39,028 nucleotides of DNA from a bacterium (GCA_016124935.1 WGMS01000034.1:1-39028), one strand, 5' to 3'. Positions 16,000 to 25,412 are shown, counted from the first letter of the stretch. Notes: a model not told the origin generated them from the letters alone. Program-made: numbers and translations.

Positions 16000-17076
16000 T
16001 CAAGCCGGCCAGACTAAACGAAGCAACAAAAGACTTGCCGCCGCCAGAACGAACGCCACCGGCAAGGTAAGCACCCAGGCCAGCACAATAAGCTTCATGG
16101 TTGTGGGATTGAGCTTATCTTTGCCGTGCACCGGTATTGTACCACCTGCCACCGCCGAGCTGAGGGTATGGGTGGTGCTTACCGGCGCACCGATGGTAGA
16201 GGCTACAAGGATAATCAAAGATGTGCTTATAGAAGCACCAAAGCCCTGGGAATGACTCAACTTTTCCCTGCTTATCTTTGTGCCAACCGTACGAATTACG
16301 CGCCAACCACCTATGATCGTACCTGCTCCGATGGCGGTGGCAGCAGAGACCATCACCCAGAGAGGGACCTCATCTATTTTGTAGCCGTACTGGCTGAAAT
16401 GGGTAGCTAAAATAAGGGTAATAATTCCCATGGTCTTCTGGCCGTCATTGCTGCCGTGGCTGAATGAGACCGAAGCGCTGGAGAAGATATGCAACCAGCG
16501 CATGATAGGCGACTGGGTCTTGCGGCTCTGATTCTCTTTCTCTCCCGATAATCTGAGAGCGAGCCAGGTCGCCAGTGCTCCACCGCCAAAGCCGACCAGG
16601 GGCGATATAAGCAAAGCAAGGAAGACTTTGTTGAGTTCGTGCCATGAGACACCGTCCATACCCGAAGCAGTCACACCGGCACCAAAGAGACTGCCTATCA
16701 AACAATGAGAAGAGCTCACCGGAATGCCGTACCACCAGGTGACCAGGTTCCAGATAAGAGCCGCCACCAGCACAGCCACCACCACCGGCAGAGATACAGA
16801 CTCTGCAGGAATGATTTTGGTTATCACCTGAGCCACGGCAGTCCCTACCACCACAGCCCCGAGAAAGTTGAGAATACCACTCATGACAATCGCCACCGAG
16901 GGCTTCAGCGCTTTGGTATAGATTACTGTCGCCACAGCGTTGGCGGTGTCATGGAATCCGTTGACGAAGTCAAATCCCAGGGCCAGAATGATGGCAATCA
17001 CCGCGATAATAGTTTCGGGAGTCATATCTATTGTAGGTGCAAAAAAGAATTCGAGTCGAAGTAGTAAAGTTAGCAA
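16000..17076 (-). CDS. pit: PiT-family inorganic phosphate transporter
   Basis: The product is a low-affinity, ion-coupled phosphate symporter of the inner membrane. Both inverted-repeat signatures of the family are clear: GFDFVNGFHDTANAVAT in the N-terminal half and FSHGSNDGQKTMGI in the C-terminal half. Each is partnered with a PVS-[ST]-[ST]-H loop (PVSSSHCLIGSLFGAG and PVSTTHTLSSAVAGG). About ten hydrophobic segments are visible. The start is ambiguous: ATG at 17076, or ATG at 17025 (MTPETII), which leaves more room for the palindrome at 17083-17101. Neither has a strong ribosome-binding site. It is followed by a UspA gene, not by the PhoU-like gene that often accompanies PiT. Confidence 0.93.
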   Translation of the reverse strand: MLTLLLRLEFFFAPTIDMTPETIIAVIAIILALGFDFVNGFHDTANAVATVIYTKALKPSVAIVMSGILNFLGAVVVGTAVAQVITKIIPAESVSLPVVVAVLVAALIWNLVTWWYGIPVSSSHCLIGSLFGAGVTASGMDGVSWHELNKVFLALLISPLVGFGGGALATWLALRLSGEKENQSRKTQSPIMRWLHIFSSASVSFSHGSNDGQKTMGIITLILATHFSQYGYKIDEVPLWVMVSAATAIGAGTIIGGWRVIRTVGTKISREKLSHSQGFGASISTSLIILVASTIGAPVSTTHTLSSAVAGGTIPVHGKDKLNPTTMKLIVLAWVLTLPVAFVLAAASLLLLRLVWPA

Positions 17077-17082
17077 GCATCC

Positions 17083-17101
17083 GGTTAAGGTGGTCTTAAC
17101 C
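17083..17101. promoter_or_regulatory. CTTAACC palindrome upstream of pit
   Basis: GGTTAAG (17083-17089) and CTTAACC (17095-17101) form a perfect inverted repeat with a five-base centre, directly before the pit gene. CTTAACC matches the core of the cyanobacterial Pho box, which is normally arranged as direct repeats. A phosphate-responsive operator is possible but unproven. Confidence 0.4.
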
Positions 17102-17213
17102 GATATAGACGGACGAAAGATAATTTACATCGGATAGAGCCGCTTTCTCAGAATTCTTCTTTCATATTAATCAACTAAAATAGCTGTTCAAAAACAGAAA
17201 GAAGGACAGAGAC

Positions 17214-18170
17214 TTGCCAAGTCAGAATGACAGCGAAGCAGAGAAGCGCTTCGAGCAAGATCGGCTCGACAGCCCGGCTAAAAATAGAGAGTTCGAAGAA
17301 GCGCTCAAGAATAAAGGAGAGAGCTTCAAATCGTTTTCAGAAGGGCTGTCAGCTGTTGACAAGTTCGACATCGTGGGACTGCAAGAGGACAGCGAAGAGT
17401 ACCAATCGCAAGAAGATCCTGAAGATTCCTTCTCATCCTTCAGCGAAGGGCTTGAGACAGTAGATAAATTCGAGATAACAGGCGAGAGCTTCGATGACAG
17501 TTATCTAATCAGAATGTCCTTAAAACAGTACCTCGGTCATGAAGCCTGTGTTGTCAACCAGGAGGTCCGCTCGAATTCCAGAACAGTAAGAGAGATTCTC
17601 GAACGACTGGAGCGCTGCGCCTGGTTCGAAGATATCACCCTGTGCCTGCATAAACAGGAATATCCTATGGAGTACGACAGACTGAAACAAGAGCTTCATC
17701 TCGACCTGACCAGAAATAAGGAATTGATCCTCCTGGATCTGATCCATCAGCTCTATCATGCGGCCCACCGCTATCTCGGCAAGTTCTACGGCGAGGAGAG
17801 GCCGCTAGCCCTCGCGATAGTCAAAGATACCCTGCTATGGTCGGAAGCAGGAGCGCTTTTAGCCGAGCTCAACACCAGACGAGAGCTCGGTCTTAGACAG
17901 GTACCCGAAACGGGGTTCAAGGTTACTTCAGGAAAAAAACTGCGCTCCGCCTATGTCGCCACCCTGCTTGCCGAAGGAGGCAGCCTGAGACTGCGCCAGG
18001 AATTAGAACAGGCCTTGAGCCGAGACGACTTTCTGAAAAAAAGAACCCTGGAAGAAAGCATAGACAGATACCATCAACGGTACCTCGAAACTTTCGAGGA
18101 GGAGAAGGAAGCGGCGAGAATCTTGATAACCGCATCCATCAAAAACGGTCTCGCCCCGGACAAGATCTAA
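17214..18170 (+). CDS. hypothetical protein with a duplicated SFSEGL motif and degenerate zincin-like helix
   Basis: The 318-residue product starts at TTG 17214 with GAAGGA seven bases before it. The acidic N-terminus carries two copies of an 18-residue motif 35 residues apart (38-55 and 73-90), with consensus SFSEGL-x-[AT]-VDKF-[DE]-I-x-G. A helical domain follows, with HQLYH (178-182) and a later SEAGALLAEL helix (Glu211). This resembles putative metallopeptidase domains where HExxH is followed by a downstream Glu, but the catalytic Glu is Gln here, so activity is doubtful. No signal peptide or membrane segment is seen. The gene diverges from pit. Confidence 0.75.
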   Translation: MPSQNDSEAEKRFEQDRLDSPAKNREFEEALKNKGESFKSFSEGLSAVDKFDIVGLQEDSEEYQSQEDPEDSFSSFSEGLETVDKFEITGESFDDSYLIRMSLKQYLGHEACVVNQEVRSNSRTVREILERLERCAWFEDITLCLHKQEYPMEYDRLKQELHLDLTRNKELILLDLIHQLYHAAHRYLGKFYGEERPLALAIVKDTLLWSEAGALLAELNTRRELGLRQVPETGFKVTSGKKLRSAYVATLLAEGGSLRLRQELEQALSRDDFLKKRTLEESIDRYHQRYLETFEEEKEAARILITASIKNGLAPDKI

Positions 18171-18201
18171 GCCGATACCGGATACGGTTTTAAGGCTGAT
18201 T

Positions 18202-18528
18202 TCAGGCGTAGTGCCGGACTTCCTGGGGATCGAGAATCATCGGATCGGCATAGACCCACAGATCTCCAGGGCGCCAGTTGAGAGGCTGTTTGGTACGATA
18301 ACGATAAACCAGAAGCTGCTGAATGATTCTTCTGGCAGACGGATTGCTCTCTCCTCGTCTATCATTGGCTAAGCGGGTCCTGAGCTGAATCGCTTCACGC
18401 TTCGTCCAACAATAAGCCGGACCGGGATTGGAGCCCTTGGACCGACAGAGGATTGCAATTTTTCCAGAAGGTTGAGGCCAACCTAAAACAAAATAATCGT
18501 CATACATAACTCCAATATGATAGTTCAT
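18202..18528 (-). CDS. hypothetical small protein
   Basis: The 108-residue product is basic, with many Tyr, Trp and Arg residues (YCWTKREAIQLRTRL, a GDLWVYAD end) and no recognised family. It may be a small globular cytoplasmic protein. ATG at 18528 is chosen; a TTG at 18537 in the same frame would overlap the unused TTG start of the glycosyltransferase. It faces the 17214 gene tail to tail with a 31-base gap and diverges from the glycosyltransferase with only a short gap. Confidence 0.6.
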   Translation of the reverse strand: MNYHIGVMYDDYFVLGWPQPSGKIAILCRSKGSNPGPAYCWTKREAIQLRTRLANDRRGESNPSARRIIQQLLVYRYRTKQPLNWRPGDLWVYADPMILDPQEVRHYA

Positions 18529-18563
18529 GTTTGGCAAAAATCTACCCTGACTGCAGAATTAAA

Positions 18564-19577
18564 ATGAAAGCACCAGAGCGAGTAGTTATCTTCCACCCCG
18601 CGGCAATCGGCGACTCGATGCTCGCAACGCCCGTGGCGCGGACCTTAAGAAAAAACTTTCCTGATACAAAAATCACTTACTGGAGCCATGGAAGTCTCGA
18701 AAAGATTCTCCTTGACTTTTGTCCTGCGGTTGATAATTTCGAGACCTATCAAAAAGATGCCGGTCTTATAAGCCATATGAAAAACCTCTCCAGCCTCGCT
18801 CCGGATTTATTTGTGGACCTCTCCAACTCGACCAGAGGTAAAATCCTGGGTTTATTCGCCACTATAAAAGGTGCCAGGGTCTGTTCCTATCGAAAGCAGA
18901 GAGCAAGCGGTGAGAAGACTCTCCATGCGGTCGATAATTTTGTCGAGAGCATCAAAGACATCGTGGTCGACCGACCCGATAATTACTTTCCCAGTATTTT
19001 CCCGGACTCGAAGACCCTTGCCGCTGTCGAAGAAAAAATCGGGCGCACCGCCGGCTCCACCATCCTGGGCATCGTCCCCGGTGTGGGTCAGCTCCGACCC
19101 CATCGCGGATGGTCGCTCGACAACTGGCTTTCGGTTCTCAATCATTTTCAAAGCCAAAAGAATATCCATTGCATATTAATCGGTGGTCCGGAAGAAGCAC
19201 CTGCCGGCGAGTATCTGGAAAAGAATCTGAACAGCAATCCAAAAAAACTGACAAATCTATGCGGCAAGCTCGACCTGAAAGAAACAGCCGCCGCCCTGAA
19301 ACATTGCCAGGTCGTAGTCTCTTGTGATACCGGTCCGGCTCATATAGCCTGCACCGTGGGCACACCGGTAATCGGTCTATATGGACCGACCCTGCTTGAG
19401 CGCAGCGGTCCCTACGGCAACAATCTCCTCGCCCTGACCACGACAGCCAGTTGCCAGTGCCTGACAGAAAAATGCTGCCGTTTCAAAAAAACGACCGAAC
19501 CCGGCCTTTGCATGGACCAGATTCTGCCCGACTCGGTAATTAAAAGAATCGAATCGATTTTGCCTAAAACCACCTAG
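18564..19577 (+). CDS. glycosyltransferase family 9 (heptosyltransferase-like)
   Basis: The 337-residue product resembles ADP-heptose:LPS heptosyltransferases, which add sugars to lipopolysaccharide core on the cytoplasmic side. It opens with VVIFHPAAIGDSMLATPVARTLRKNFP, the usual first strand, Gly-Asp loop and helix. The second domain shows GIVPGVGQLRPHRGWS and the nucleotide-sugar motif VVSCDTGPAHIACTVGTPVIGLYGP. A cysteine-rich stretch near the end (CQCLTEKCC) occurs in several family members. ATG at 18564 is preferred over TTG 18531 because the domain starts right after it. Its presence suggests an outer membrane with LPS-like glycan. The donor sugar cannot be told. Confidence 0.88.
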   Translation: MKAPERVVIFHPAAIGDSMLATPVARTLRKNFPDTKITYWSHGSLEKILLDFCPAVDNFETYQKDAGLISHMKNLSSLAPDLFVDLSNSTRGKILGLFATIKGARVCSYRKQRASGEKTLHAVDNFVESIKDIVVDRPDNYFPSIFPDSKTLAAVEEKIGRTAGSTILGIVPGVGQLRPHRGWSLDNWLSVLNHFQSQKNIHCILIGGPEEAPAGEYLEKNLNSNPKKLTNLCGKLDLKETAAALKHCQVVVSCDTGPAHIACTVGTPVIGLYGPTLLERSGPYGNNLLALTTTASCQCLTEKCCRFKKTTEPGLCMDQILPDSVIKRIESILPKTT

Positions 19578-22500
19578 CTCACCACCGGAAAACCGGCATT
19601 AATCGGTTTCGGCAATCCCGAGCCCTTTCTTTCTCCGGTTTCATAGAGCCGAATTCTATTGCGCCAGTTGCGGCTGAAATCTTCGTAAGCCATCTCGCGG
19701 ACGACAGTGGCAGGCAGATTGATCACCATAGAAGAGGAAACGCCGGTTCTTGCGTAGGTGGTTCTGACCGACTGTCCGTTGCGAAACTGATAAGAGGCGA
19801 TGGTCTTCCACTGACCATCGATTCTTGCCTGGAGATTGACAGAGAAAGCTCCGCCCACTCCGTTGAAATCCACTTCGGTGACCCGACAGCAGTCGGAGTA
19901 TGAGACCACATGCAGTTCACTGGTTAGGACGGTTTTGGCGTCCAGTTTGCGATCAGGAGCCAGAACTATACCTTCCTGGCGAGCAAACTCGTCAATCTCT
20001 TTTTGATCCGGCATGAGCAAAAACTGCCCTGGCACCAGGGTCTCGCAAGGATTGCCAAAAACGTCGAGTCTGGTGGTCAAGCCGTTCACCCTGGCGATTA
20101 ACTTCCAGAAACGAGTGTCACCCATTAATGTATGGCGACGAGCGATACTCATGATGGTATCGCCGGCGACGACGGCATGAAATGTCCGCTGGGAGAGACT
20201 GCCGACCGCCTGAGGATATTCATTCAAGCCCACCGAATCTCTGCCGCCGGCAAAGCGAACACGATCGATAACGATCGCCAGTGGTCCACTTTCGCTACCT
20301 CTCGAAACAGAACCGCAAGGATTCCGATTCTGGCTCGGAGGAGCGTAATGTTCGATAACTTCCTGATGCAGTCTCTCCAGCACCTGGCCAGGAGTCCGAG
20401 CCCCATCCCTTACAGAGGCGCTGCCCTCGGCAGAATTCTGATGAACCACCAGATTGCCGGACGGAGAGATTTCCAGAGCCACAGCCTTACAGCCTGCATT
20501 ACCTTGCTCGAGTTCCTCTTTGAAGAAGTTCTTGCGGAAGACCTTCATTTCATAGCGATTGGGCAGCCAGATCACCTGGGACGGATAGACAAAAGGAACC
20601 TTCTGACCGTCCTGAAGCCTGTAGACGATTTCGCTGCGGTTGATAGTGATCAATAGGTCCCCGTATCTGGCATCACCAAGCCTGGTCTGGCAGATGGACT
20701 GGATGGTGTCGCCCGGTACCACGATGTATTGAACCCGGGAGGACTTGCCTTTTTTGTCAAGGGTCTGAACATACCATTCCTGGTCATCATCCTCGTCTTC
20801 TTCGAGATTGACCTCTATTCCCAGACCTTCGACGAACTTCAACGCCGCTCTCAAGCCGGGGAAATATAGAACCTGACCATTGTGAGTCAGCTTGATAAAG
20901 CCATTCTCGTAAGACATTCCCTCCGGCAACGGCTCACCGTTTTTGATGGCAGCCACGAGCGTTGGAGCGGTGTTGTGATTGACGAAGGTTCGAGCGGTTT
21001 GTATGACATGCTCAACAGCGCGAACGGTGGTGGCATCGGATTTTGCGGCACCGTCGGCTTTTACTGGCAGACCATTGCCTTCCACCTTGACCACGCTTAC
21101 CAGAGAATCGCACTTAACACCATGAGCAGTACCGTGAGCGACGGCAGCAGCCTGGGTGATATTGACGACCTTGACTTCACCTCTGGTGGCAGAAGGCAGC
21201 GGATTGTACTCTCCTTTTACGATCGAGCCGAAGGTAACTCCACCTTCGTTACCGCTACCTGCACTAATACCGGCCGCCACGCTCTTGACTCCATCAAGCC
21301 GAACGACGGCGATTCCGGAAAACTGAGAGACTTTGACCTCGGACGGCACCTTGACCGAATCGGTAAATATCAAAGAAGCGCCAACGGCATTATTCGAACC
21401 GCTATGGCTGAAGGAGCGGGTGGTTATGGTAAGAGCCGAGGCTCTGGAGCCGCCATCGAAAGGAACTCCCTCCAATCTGGTCTGATTGGCGATAGAATTC
21501 GGATTCTGCACTTGACCGGCCCAGACGGAGCCAGAGGCGGCAGCTCTGCCTGCCAGCCCCTCGGCATTGACGAGGGCGCTCTGCTGGATCGAAGACAGAT
21601 TGACCTTGCTCTCGCCTACCGTTAGAATCGACTTTCCACCCTGGACGATTCTGGAAATACTGCCCGATAAATTTAGATCGGACCCGGCGGAATAAGCTTC
21701 GGAGACCTGCTTGACCGAAGCGTAATCGAAATGGCTTACACCTTTACCGACCACCGATTTGAAGCTGCCGCCAGCCAGGCTAATGGACTCGGCATTGAAA
21801 GCCGAGGCAGCGGAAGAACCTCTCAAGGACATAGTCGGAGCCGCTTCTCGATTAACGCTAGAGAGAATATCAGAGGCTCTGGAGATGGTGCCGGCATCGA
21901 AGCCGAGATTACTGTTTACGGAGCTGCGAGCAAGGGTCGCCTGTCCTCTAAAAAATTCCTGATCCGGGGCGGAGGCGTTGGCACCGGAAACGGTGGTACT
22001 TCTTACAGAGACATCCGGCTGAACTTGACTGCCGATTCCGACACCTACGGAAGAACGCTCATCCCGACCGCTTTTGACCCAGTTGCTGGCGGCGCCGTCG
22101 TCTGCCCATCTCCTTTCGATAACCGGAAGAGAAGGCACCAGATCGACTTCCGGCTTGACTACCTGGTTGATGGCTCTGGCAAGGACACTGCCACCAGTAT
22201 TGGTATTGGCGTCCGTTTCGCCGTTGTAAGCTTGTACTATATTTTTTGCCAATATGGGGTTATTGGCAACCACATTCTGCAGGTCGGCGCGGCTCGAAAA
22301 GTTGGTGGTATCTACCAGACCGGCTTCCCGAGCGGTACGGGCAAGAGCGCTGAACTCCTGAGCAGTCAGAAGCCTATCAGCCCGCACCACCTGCGGTGCA
22401 TCATGATTTATCACCACCGGCAATGTATCGACCGAGCCATTACCAGGTCGCTCCGAAGCCACATCGACTTTGCCTCCCTGGGCTCTCACCCGGGCAAGGA

Positions 22501-25111
22501 AATCAACCGCGGAACTATCGTTTCGGACCACAGAGGAAGGCAACGGGGTGGGGTCGCATACCACACCACTATCGATACTGACGGTCTCGGCCGTGCGGGT
22601 CCTCACAGGCAGTGCGGCGACAAATGGCTCCTGTTTGTAAGCATTTGCCAGAATGCTCCCTAAAGTAGAATTGCGATCGACCTCAGCTTGCATATCGCTG
22701 CGATTCTGGAATTTATGAGTATCGATCTGTCTACCTGCCGAAGAAGCGAAAACATTGGCTTCCTGGACGGTCAAGAACGCTCGCTCGTTTACGACATCGA
22801 CTCTGTTCAACTCTTCACGAGAAGGAATAATCGGTTTTACATCCGCGCCCAAATTGCGTTCTTCATGAATCCTGGTAAGAAAAGTCTCTGCTCCTACACT
22901 AGAACGACTGGGGGCGACCTCGACACCTGCAGGAGCAACCTCCGCCACCGGCAGGGTCTCGGCAACTCTGGGCAGACTTTGATTGAGATGCTGATCTTTG
23001 ACCACCACTTTGGTGACAGGCGGAAGCGAATCCACCAGAGCAGAGGAGACAGAGGAGACATAAGACTCGGCGACGGTTCTCGCCAACACAGGATCGGAGT
23101 CGAGAATCGATACCAGCTGGCTGCGATCGGTCACATTTGTAGTGGAGACACCGCCTGTGCGCTCAGCAATATATTTGAGGGCATTCGCATCCTGATCTGT
23201 TACAAGCTTGTCGCTCACTATCATCCGATCGCCATTATGCATTACCGGAGGAATTCTGCCAGCGGCATCAGGAGCGGGCAAGCGCGACCGGTTATCTTCC
23301 GATACCCCCGCTTGAATCTGGGCAATAAAAGAGGAGCCTGACTCTATCGCGCTGGAGTCTTTTACCGGTACCGCTACCAGATCACCTGCCACTACCACCT
23401 TCTCCCGTGGCGCGATACTCAGTGTCTCTGCCGGCGTTATCGAATAGGCTATCGCCATCTCTCTGGCAAGCACCGGCTCCCGGCTGACCAGTTCGGCAAG
23501 ATCCGCCCGGACTTTGACATGGGTGGTATCAACAAGAACGGATTGTTTGCCGGCGGCCTCGAGAGCGACAAAATCCTGATTGGTGAGGACCTTTTCTGCC
23601 TGGGTAAGAAACGGGAGACTCTGGTTATAGTTGACTTCGACTCGGCTGGGGATCCGATCCGCTTCTTTTATATGCGCCAGATTTTCAGGATGCTCCTGGG
23701 CTCGAAGTCTGGTAAAGAAGTCGACCAGATTACCGCCGGCCGCCGCAGGCGCCATCGAATCGTTTGCTGTTCCGATTGTTTCGACCCTATCTGAACCGGT
23801 CAGAACTATGCCCTCACTGACCACTGGAAGCACTGGTCTGGCTCTGTCTATCCCCGGGGAGGCAAATTGTTTAGCGTCCTCGCCCTCGTATCGAGAAACC
23901 AGCACTGACTTCTCTTCCCGTCTCGCCTCCACCACCTGACCCAGATTAGCAAGAACAGAAGCAAGGGGCTTTTCCGGTCGAACATCAGAATCATCTCTGA
24001 CCGCGGTTTTATGAGCTTCCGGCAAAACAGGCAAAACGGGCAAAACGGGCTCCGCTCCTTTAGAATCAGTAGCTATTCTTGCCTCGGGCAGCTCATTGAC
24101 GGAGCCAGCCACGACAATCGCCCTTGGAGCTTCGACGGTAACTGAAAGAAGATCGGAATTGACCAGAGCAGCAAGATTAACCGTGGTGGTAACAGAATTG
24201 GAGTCGAACTGTGCGTCTCTGGAGACTCTCTCTCCAATCAGAGCAAGCTGAGCCTCGGTGAGACTCTTGTTCACGATCTCCGTCTTCATGCCACCGATAA
24301 CGATATCAGGCTTCTCTCTAGAGACATTCTGGAGTGCTCTGTCCAGGACCCCAGCTGGAGCATCACCGCTGACACTAATCTCATTAGCCGGAACCAGACC
24401 TGGCGAATTGACGATAACCGGTGCGGAGATCACATACTTGTTCAGCTCCCGAATATTTTCTACAAAATGAATTGTGGAATCGATCTTCATGGGATCGAAA
24501 TTCACATCCCTGGCCATTCTTTCGCTGATCATAGCCAGCTGATAAGGTTCGAGAGCCTTATCCGAAGCGGTCAAAATCACCCCATCCACTACGACATTGG
24601 GCTTCCCTTCTATCAACGAACTCAAAGCAAGCGGTAATTCCACTTTGCTCTCCGGGGTCTTAGAGACGATGACTTCGCTCTTCTCTGTCCCCGCGGTCGC
24701 TACCACCTCCGAGATGGGCTCTGCCGGCACAAAGGCTCCCCCTCCTACAACCACGACCGCTGCCTGATCTCGAACCACTGGCAGTATGGGCTTACTCTCT
24801 TTAGACTCGGATTCAGACGGAAGCGGCTCTGCCGGAACATAGGTGTTTCCGGTGACGATCACGACAGCAGCTTCACTGATGGCGGTCTCCATCACCGCAG
24901 GCGTCGGCGCTACCTCAGCTATAGCAGCATCTTTAGTGAGCGTAACCAGATTGATTGTAGAATCGCCTTCATTGCCGGAAGAAAGAATTGAATCGAGAGA
25001 ATCAGAAGATTTAGAAGGGCTGGACTCCACATCAAGCCTGTTCAAAGAGCTCCCTGCGGTATCCGCTTTATCCGATTCAAATTGATGCTGTTTGGTAACG
25101 GGGCGGTCCAT
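19574..25111 (-). CDS. giant repeat protein with two C-terminal LysM domains
   Basis: The product of 1845 residues (from ATG 25111) has no signal peptide and no membrane segment. An acidic Val/Ser/Pro-rich region leads into four units of about 150 residues starting at residues 465, 595, 744 and 871. Each has an F-x-x-[RQ]-[ILV] start and a core of about 55 residues (LT...AL...VDTT...R.DL...P.LA...AY). A Ser/Ala/Gly-rich stretch follows, then LysM1 (about 1461-1518, YIVVPGDTIQSI), a linker, LysM2 (about 1643-1703, HAVVAGDTIMSIA) and a C-terminal domain (1732-1824, QWKTIASYQF...). The frame stays open upstream to a TTG at 25327, but those 72 residues are Arg/Trp/Cys-rich and unlike the rest. 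It diverges from its paralogue at 25413. Peptidoglycan binding is inferred from LysM; the export route is unknown. Confidence 0.9.
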   Translation of the reverse strand: MDRPVTKQHQFESDKADTAGSSLNRLDVESSPSKSSDSLDSILSSGNEGDSTINLVTLTKDAAIAEVAPTPAVMETAISEAAVVIVTGNTYVPAEPLPSESESKESKPILPVVRDQAAVVVVGGGAFVPAEPISEVVATAGTEKSEVIVSKTPESKVELPLALSSLIEGKPNVVVDGVILTASDKALEPYQLAMISERMARDVNFDPMKIDSTIHFVENIRELNKYVISAPVIVNSPGLVPANEISVSGDAPAGVLDRALQNVSREKPDIVIGGMKTEIVNKSLTEAQLALIGERVSRDAQFDSNSVTTTVNLAALVNSDLLSVTVEAPRAIVVAGSVNELPEARIATDSKGAEPVLPVLPVLPEAHKTAVRDDSDVRPEKPLASVLANLGQVVEARREEKSVLVSRYEGEDAKQFASPGIDRARPVLPVVSEGIVLTGSDRVETIGTANDSMAPAAAGGNLVDFFTRLRAQEHPENLAHIKEADRIPSRVEVNYNQSLPFLTQAEKVLTNQDFVALEAAGKQSVLVDTTHVKVRADLAELVSREPVLAREMAIAYSITPAETLSIAPREKVVVAGDLVAVPVKDSSAIESGSSFIAQIQAGVSEDNRSRLPAPDAAGRIPPVMHNGDRMIVSDKLVTDQDANALKYIAERTGGVSTTNVTDRSQLVSILDSDPVLARTVAESYVSSVSSALVDSLPPVTKVVVKDQHLNQSLPRVAETLPVAEVAPAGVEVAPSRSSVGAETFLTRIHEERNLGADVKPIIPSREELNRVDVVNERAFLTVQEANVFASSAGRQIDTHKFQNRSDMQAEVDRNSTLGSILANAYKQEPFVAALPVRTRTAETVSIDSGVVCDPTPLPSSVVRNDSSAVDFLARVRAQGGKVDVASERPGNGSVDTLPVVINHDAPQVVRADRLLTAQEFSALARTAREAGLVDTTNFSSRADLQNVVANNPILAKNIVQAYNGETDANTNTGGSVLARAINQVVKPEVDLVPSLPVIERRWADDGAASNWVKSGRDERSSVGVGIGSQVQPDVSVRSTTVSGANASAPDQEFFRGQATLARSSVNSNLGFDAGTISRASDILSSVNREAAPTMSLRGSSAASAFNAESISLAGGSFKSVVGKGVSHFDYASVKQVSEAYSAGSDLNLSGSISRIVQGGKSILTVGESKVNLSSIQQSALVNAEGLAGRAAASGSVWAGQVQNPNSIANQTRLEGVPFDGGSRASALTITTRSFSHSGSNNAVGASLIFTDSVKVPSEVKVSQFSGIAVVRLDGVKSVAAGISAGSGNEGGVTFGSIVKGEYNPLPSATRGEVKVVNITQAAAVAHGTAHGVKCDSLVSVVKVEGNGLPVKADGAAKSDATTVRAVEHVIQTARTFVNHNTAPTLVAAIKNGEPLPEGMSYENGFIKLTHNGQVLYFPGLRAALKFVEGLGIEVNLEEDEDDDQEWYVQTLDKKGKSSRVQYIVVPGDTIQSICQTRLGDARYGDLLITINRSEIVYRLQDGQKVPFVYPSQVIWLPNRYEMKVFRKNFFKEELEQGNAGCKAVALEISPSGNLVVHQNSAEGSASVRDGARTPGQVLERLHQEVIEHYAPPSQNRNPCGSVSRGSESGPLAIVIDRVRFAGGRDSVGLNEYPQAVGSLSQRTFHAVVAGDTIMSIARRHTLMGDTRFWKLIARVNGLTTRLDVFGNPCETLVPGQFLLMPDQKEIDEFARQEGIVLAPDRKLDAKTVLTSELHVVSYSDCCRVTEVDFNGVGGAFSVNLQARIDGQWKTIASYQFRNGQSVRTTYARTGVSSSMVINLPATVVREMAYEDFSRNWRNRIRLYETGERKGSGLPKPINAGFPVVS
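22223..23719 (-). repeat. four ~150-residue protein repeats inside the giant LysM protein
   Basis: Four diverged units share FFTRLRAQ / SFIAQIQAG / FLTRIHEER / FLARVRAQ starts, each followed by a variable linker. A core then carries VLTNQDFVALE-like, VDTT-like, RADL-like and PVLAREMAIAY-like segments. Two less similar copies may precede them around residues 170-325. Confidence 0.7.
24021..24049 (-). repeat. three 9-base tandem copies coding for VLP
   Basis: GGCAAAAC[AG] repeats three times and a fourth starts. On the minus strand it codes for successive Val-Leu-Pro triplets inside the giant LysM protein. Confidence 0.6.
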
Positions 25112-25412
25112 TCTGATAAGTCTTCGAATTTCCGGAGGGCTGGTAGGGCAGGCTCGGAAGATTCTCGGCCTGGGAATAAGTTCTATACGCGCCTCCCAGA
25201 AATCGGACAAATACGAGGCGACTTGCCACATTAAATATGCCCGGCGCACCCCTGTTGACATCCAACAGCGAACACCCTTAATATGTAGAGGTTCTAAATT
25301 CTCTGGATTCGAGAAAGTTCTTTCCAAAGCCTTACTAACAAAAAATCCGAGTTGAGAGAAGTTTCCATTCCGGGAAAGCTGTATTCGACAGCTTTAGGAG
25401 GGTTGAAGGTCT
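25112..25412. promoter_or_regulatory. divergent control region of the two LysM giants
   Basis: This region lies between the two divergent paralogues. It holds the motif CCTTACTAACAAAA (25329-25342), also found before the gene at 29757. It also has a perfect hairpin (25375-25395) followed at once by the ribosome-binding site AGGAGGG (25396-25402) of the rightward gene. A second possible site, GAAGG, is closer to the ATG. Promoter boxes for either side could not be fixed by eye. Confidence 0.5.
25375..25395 (+). promoter_or_regulatory. 5'-leader hairpin touching the Shine-Dalgarno of the 25413 gene
   Basis: AAAGCTGT and ACAGCTTT pair perfectly over eight bases around loop ATTCG. AGGAGGG begins on the next base. 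The hairpin could stabilise the mRNA or tune ribosome access. It is not followed by a T run, so it is not an intrinsic terminator. Confidence 0.55.
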
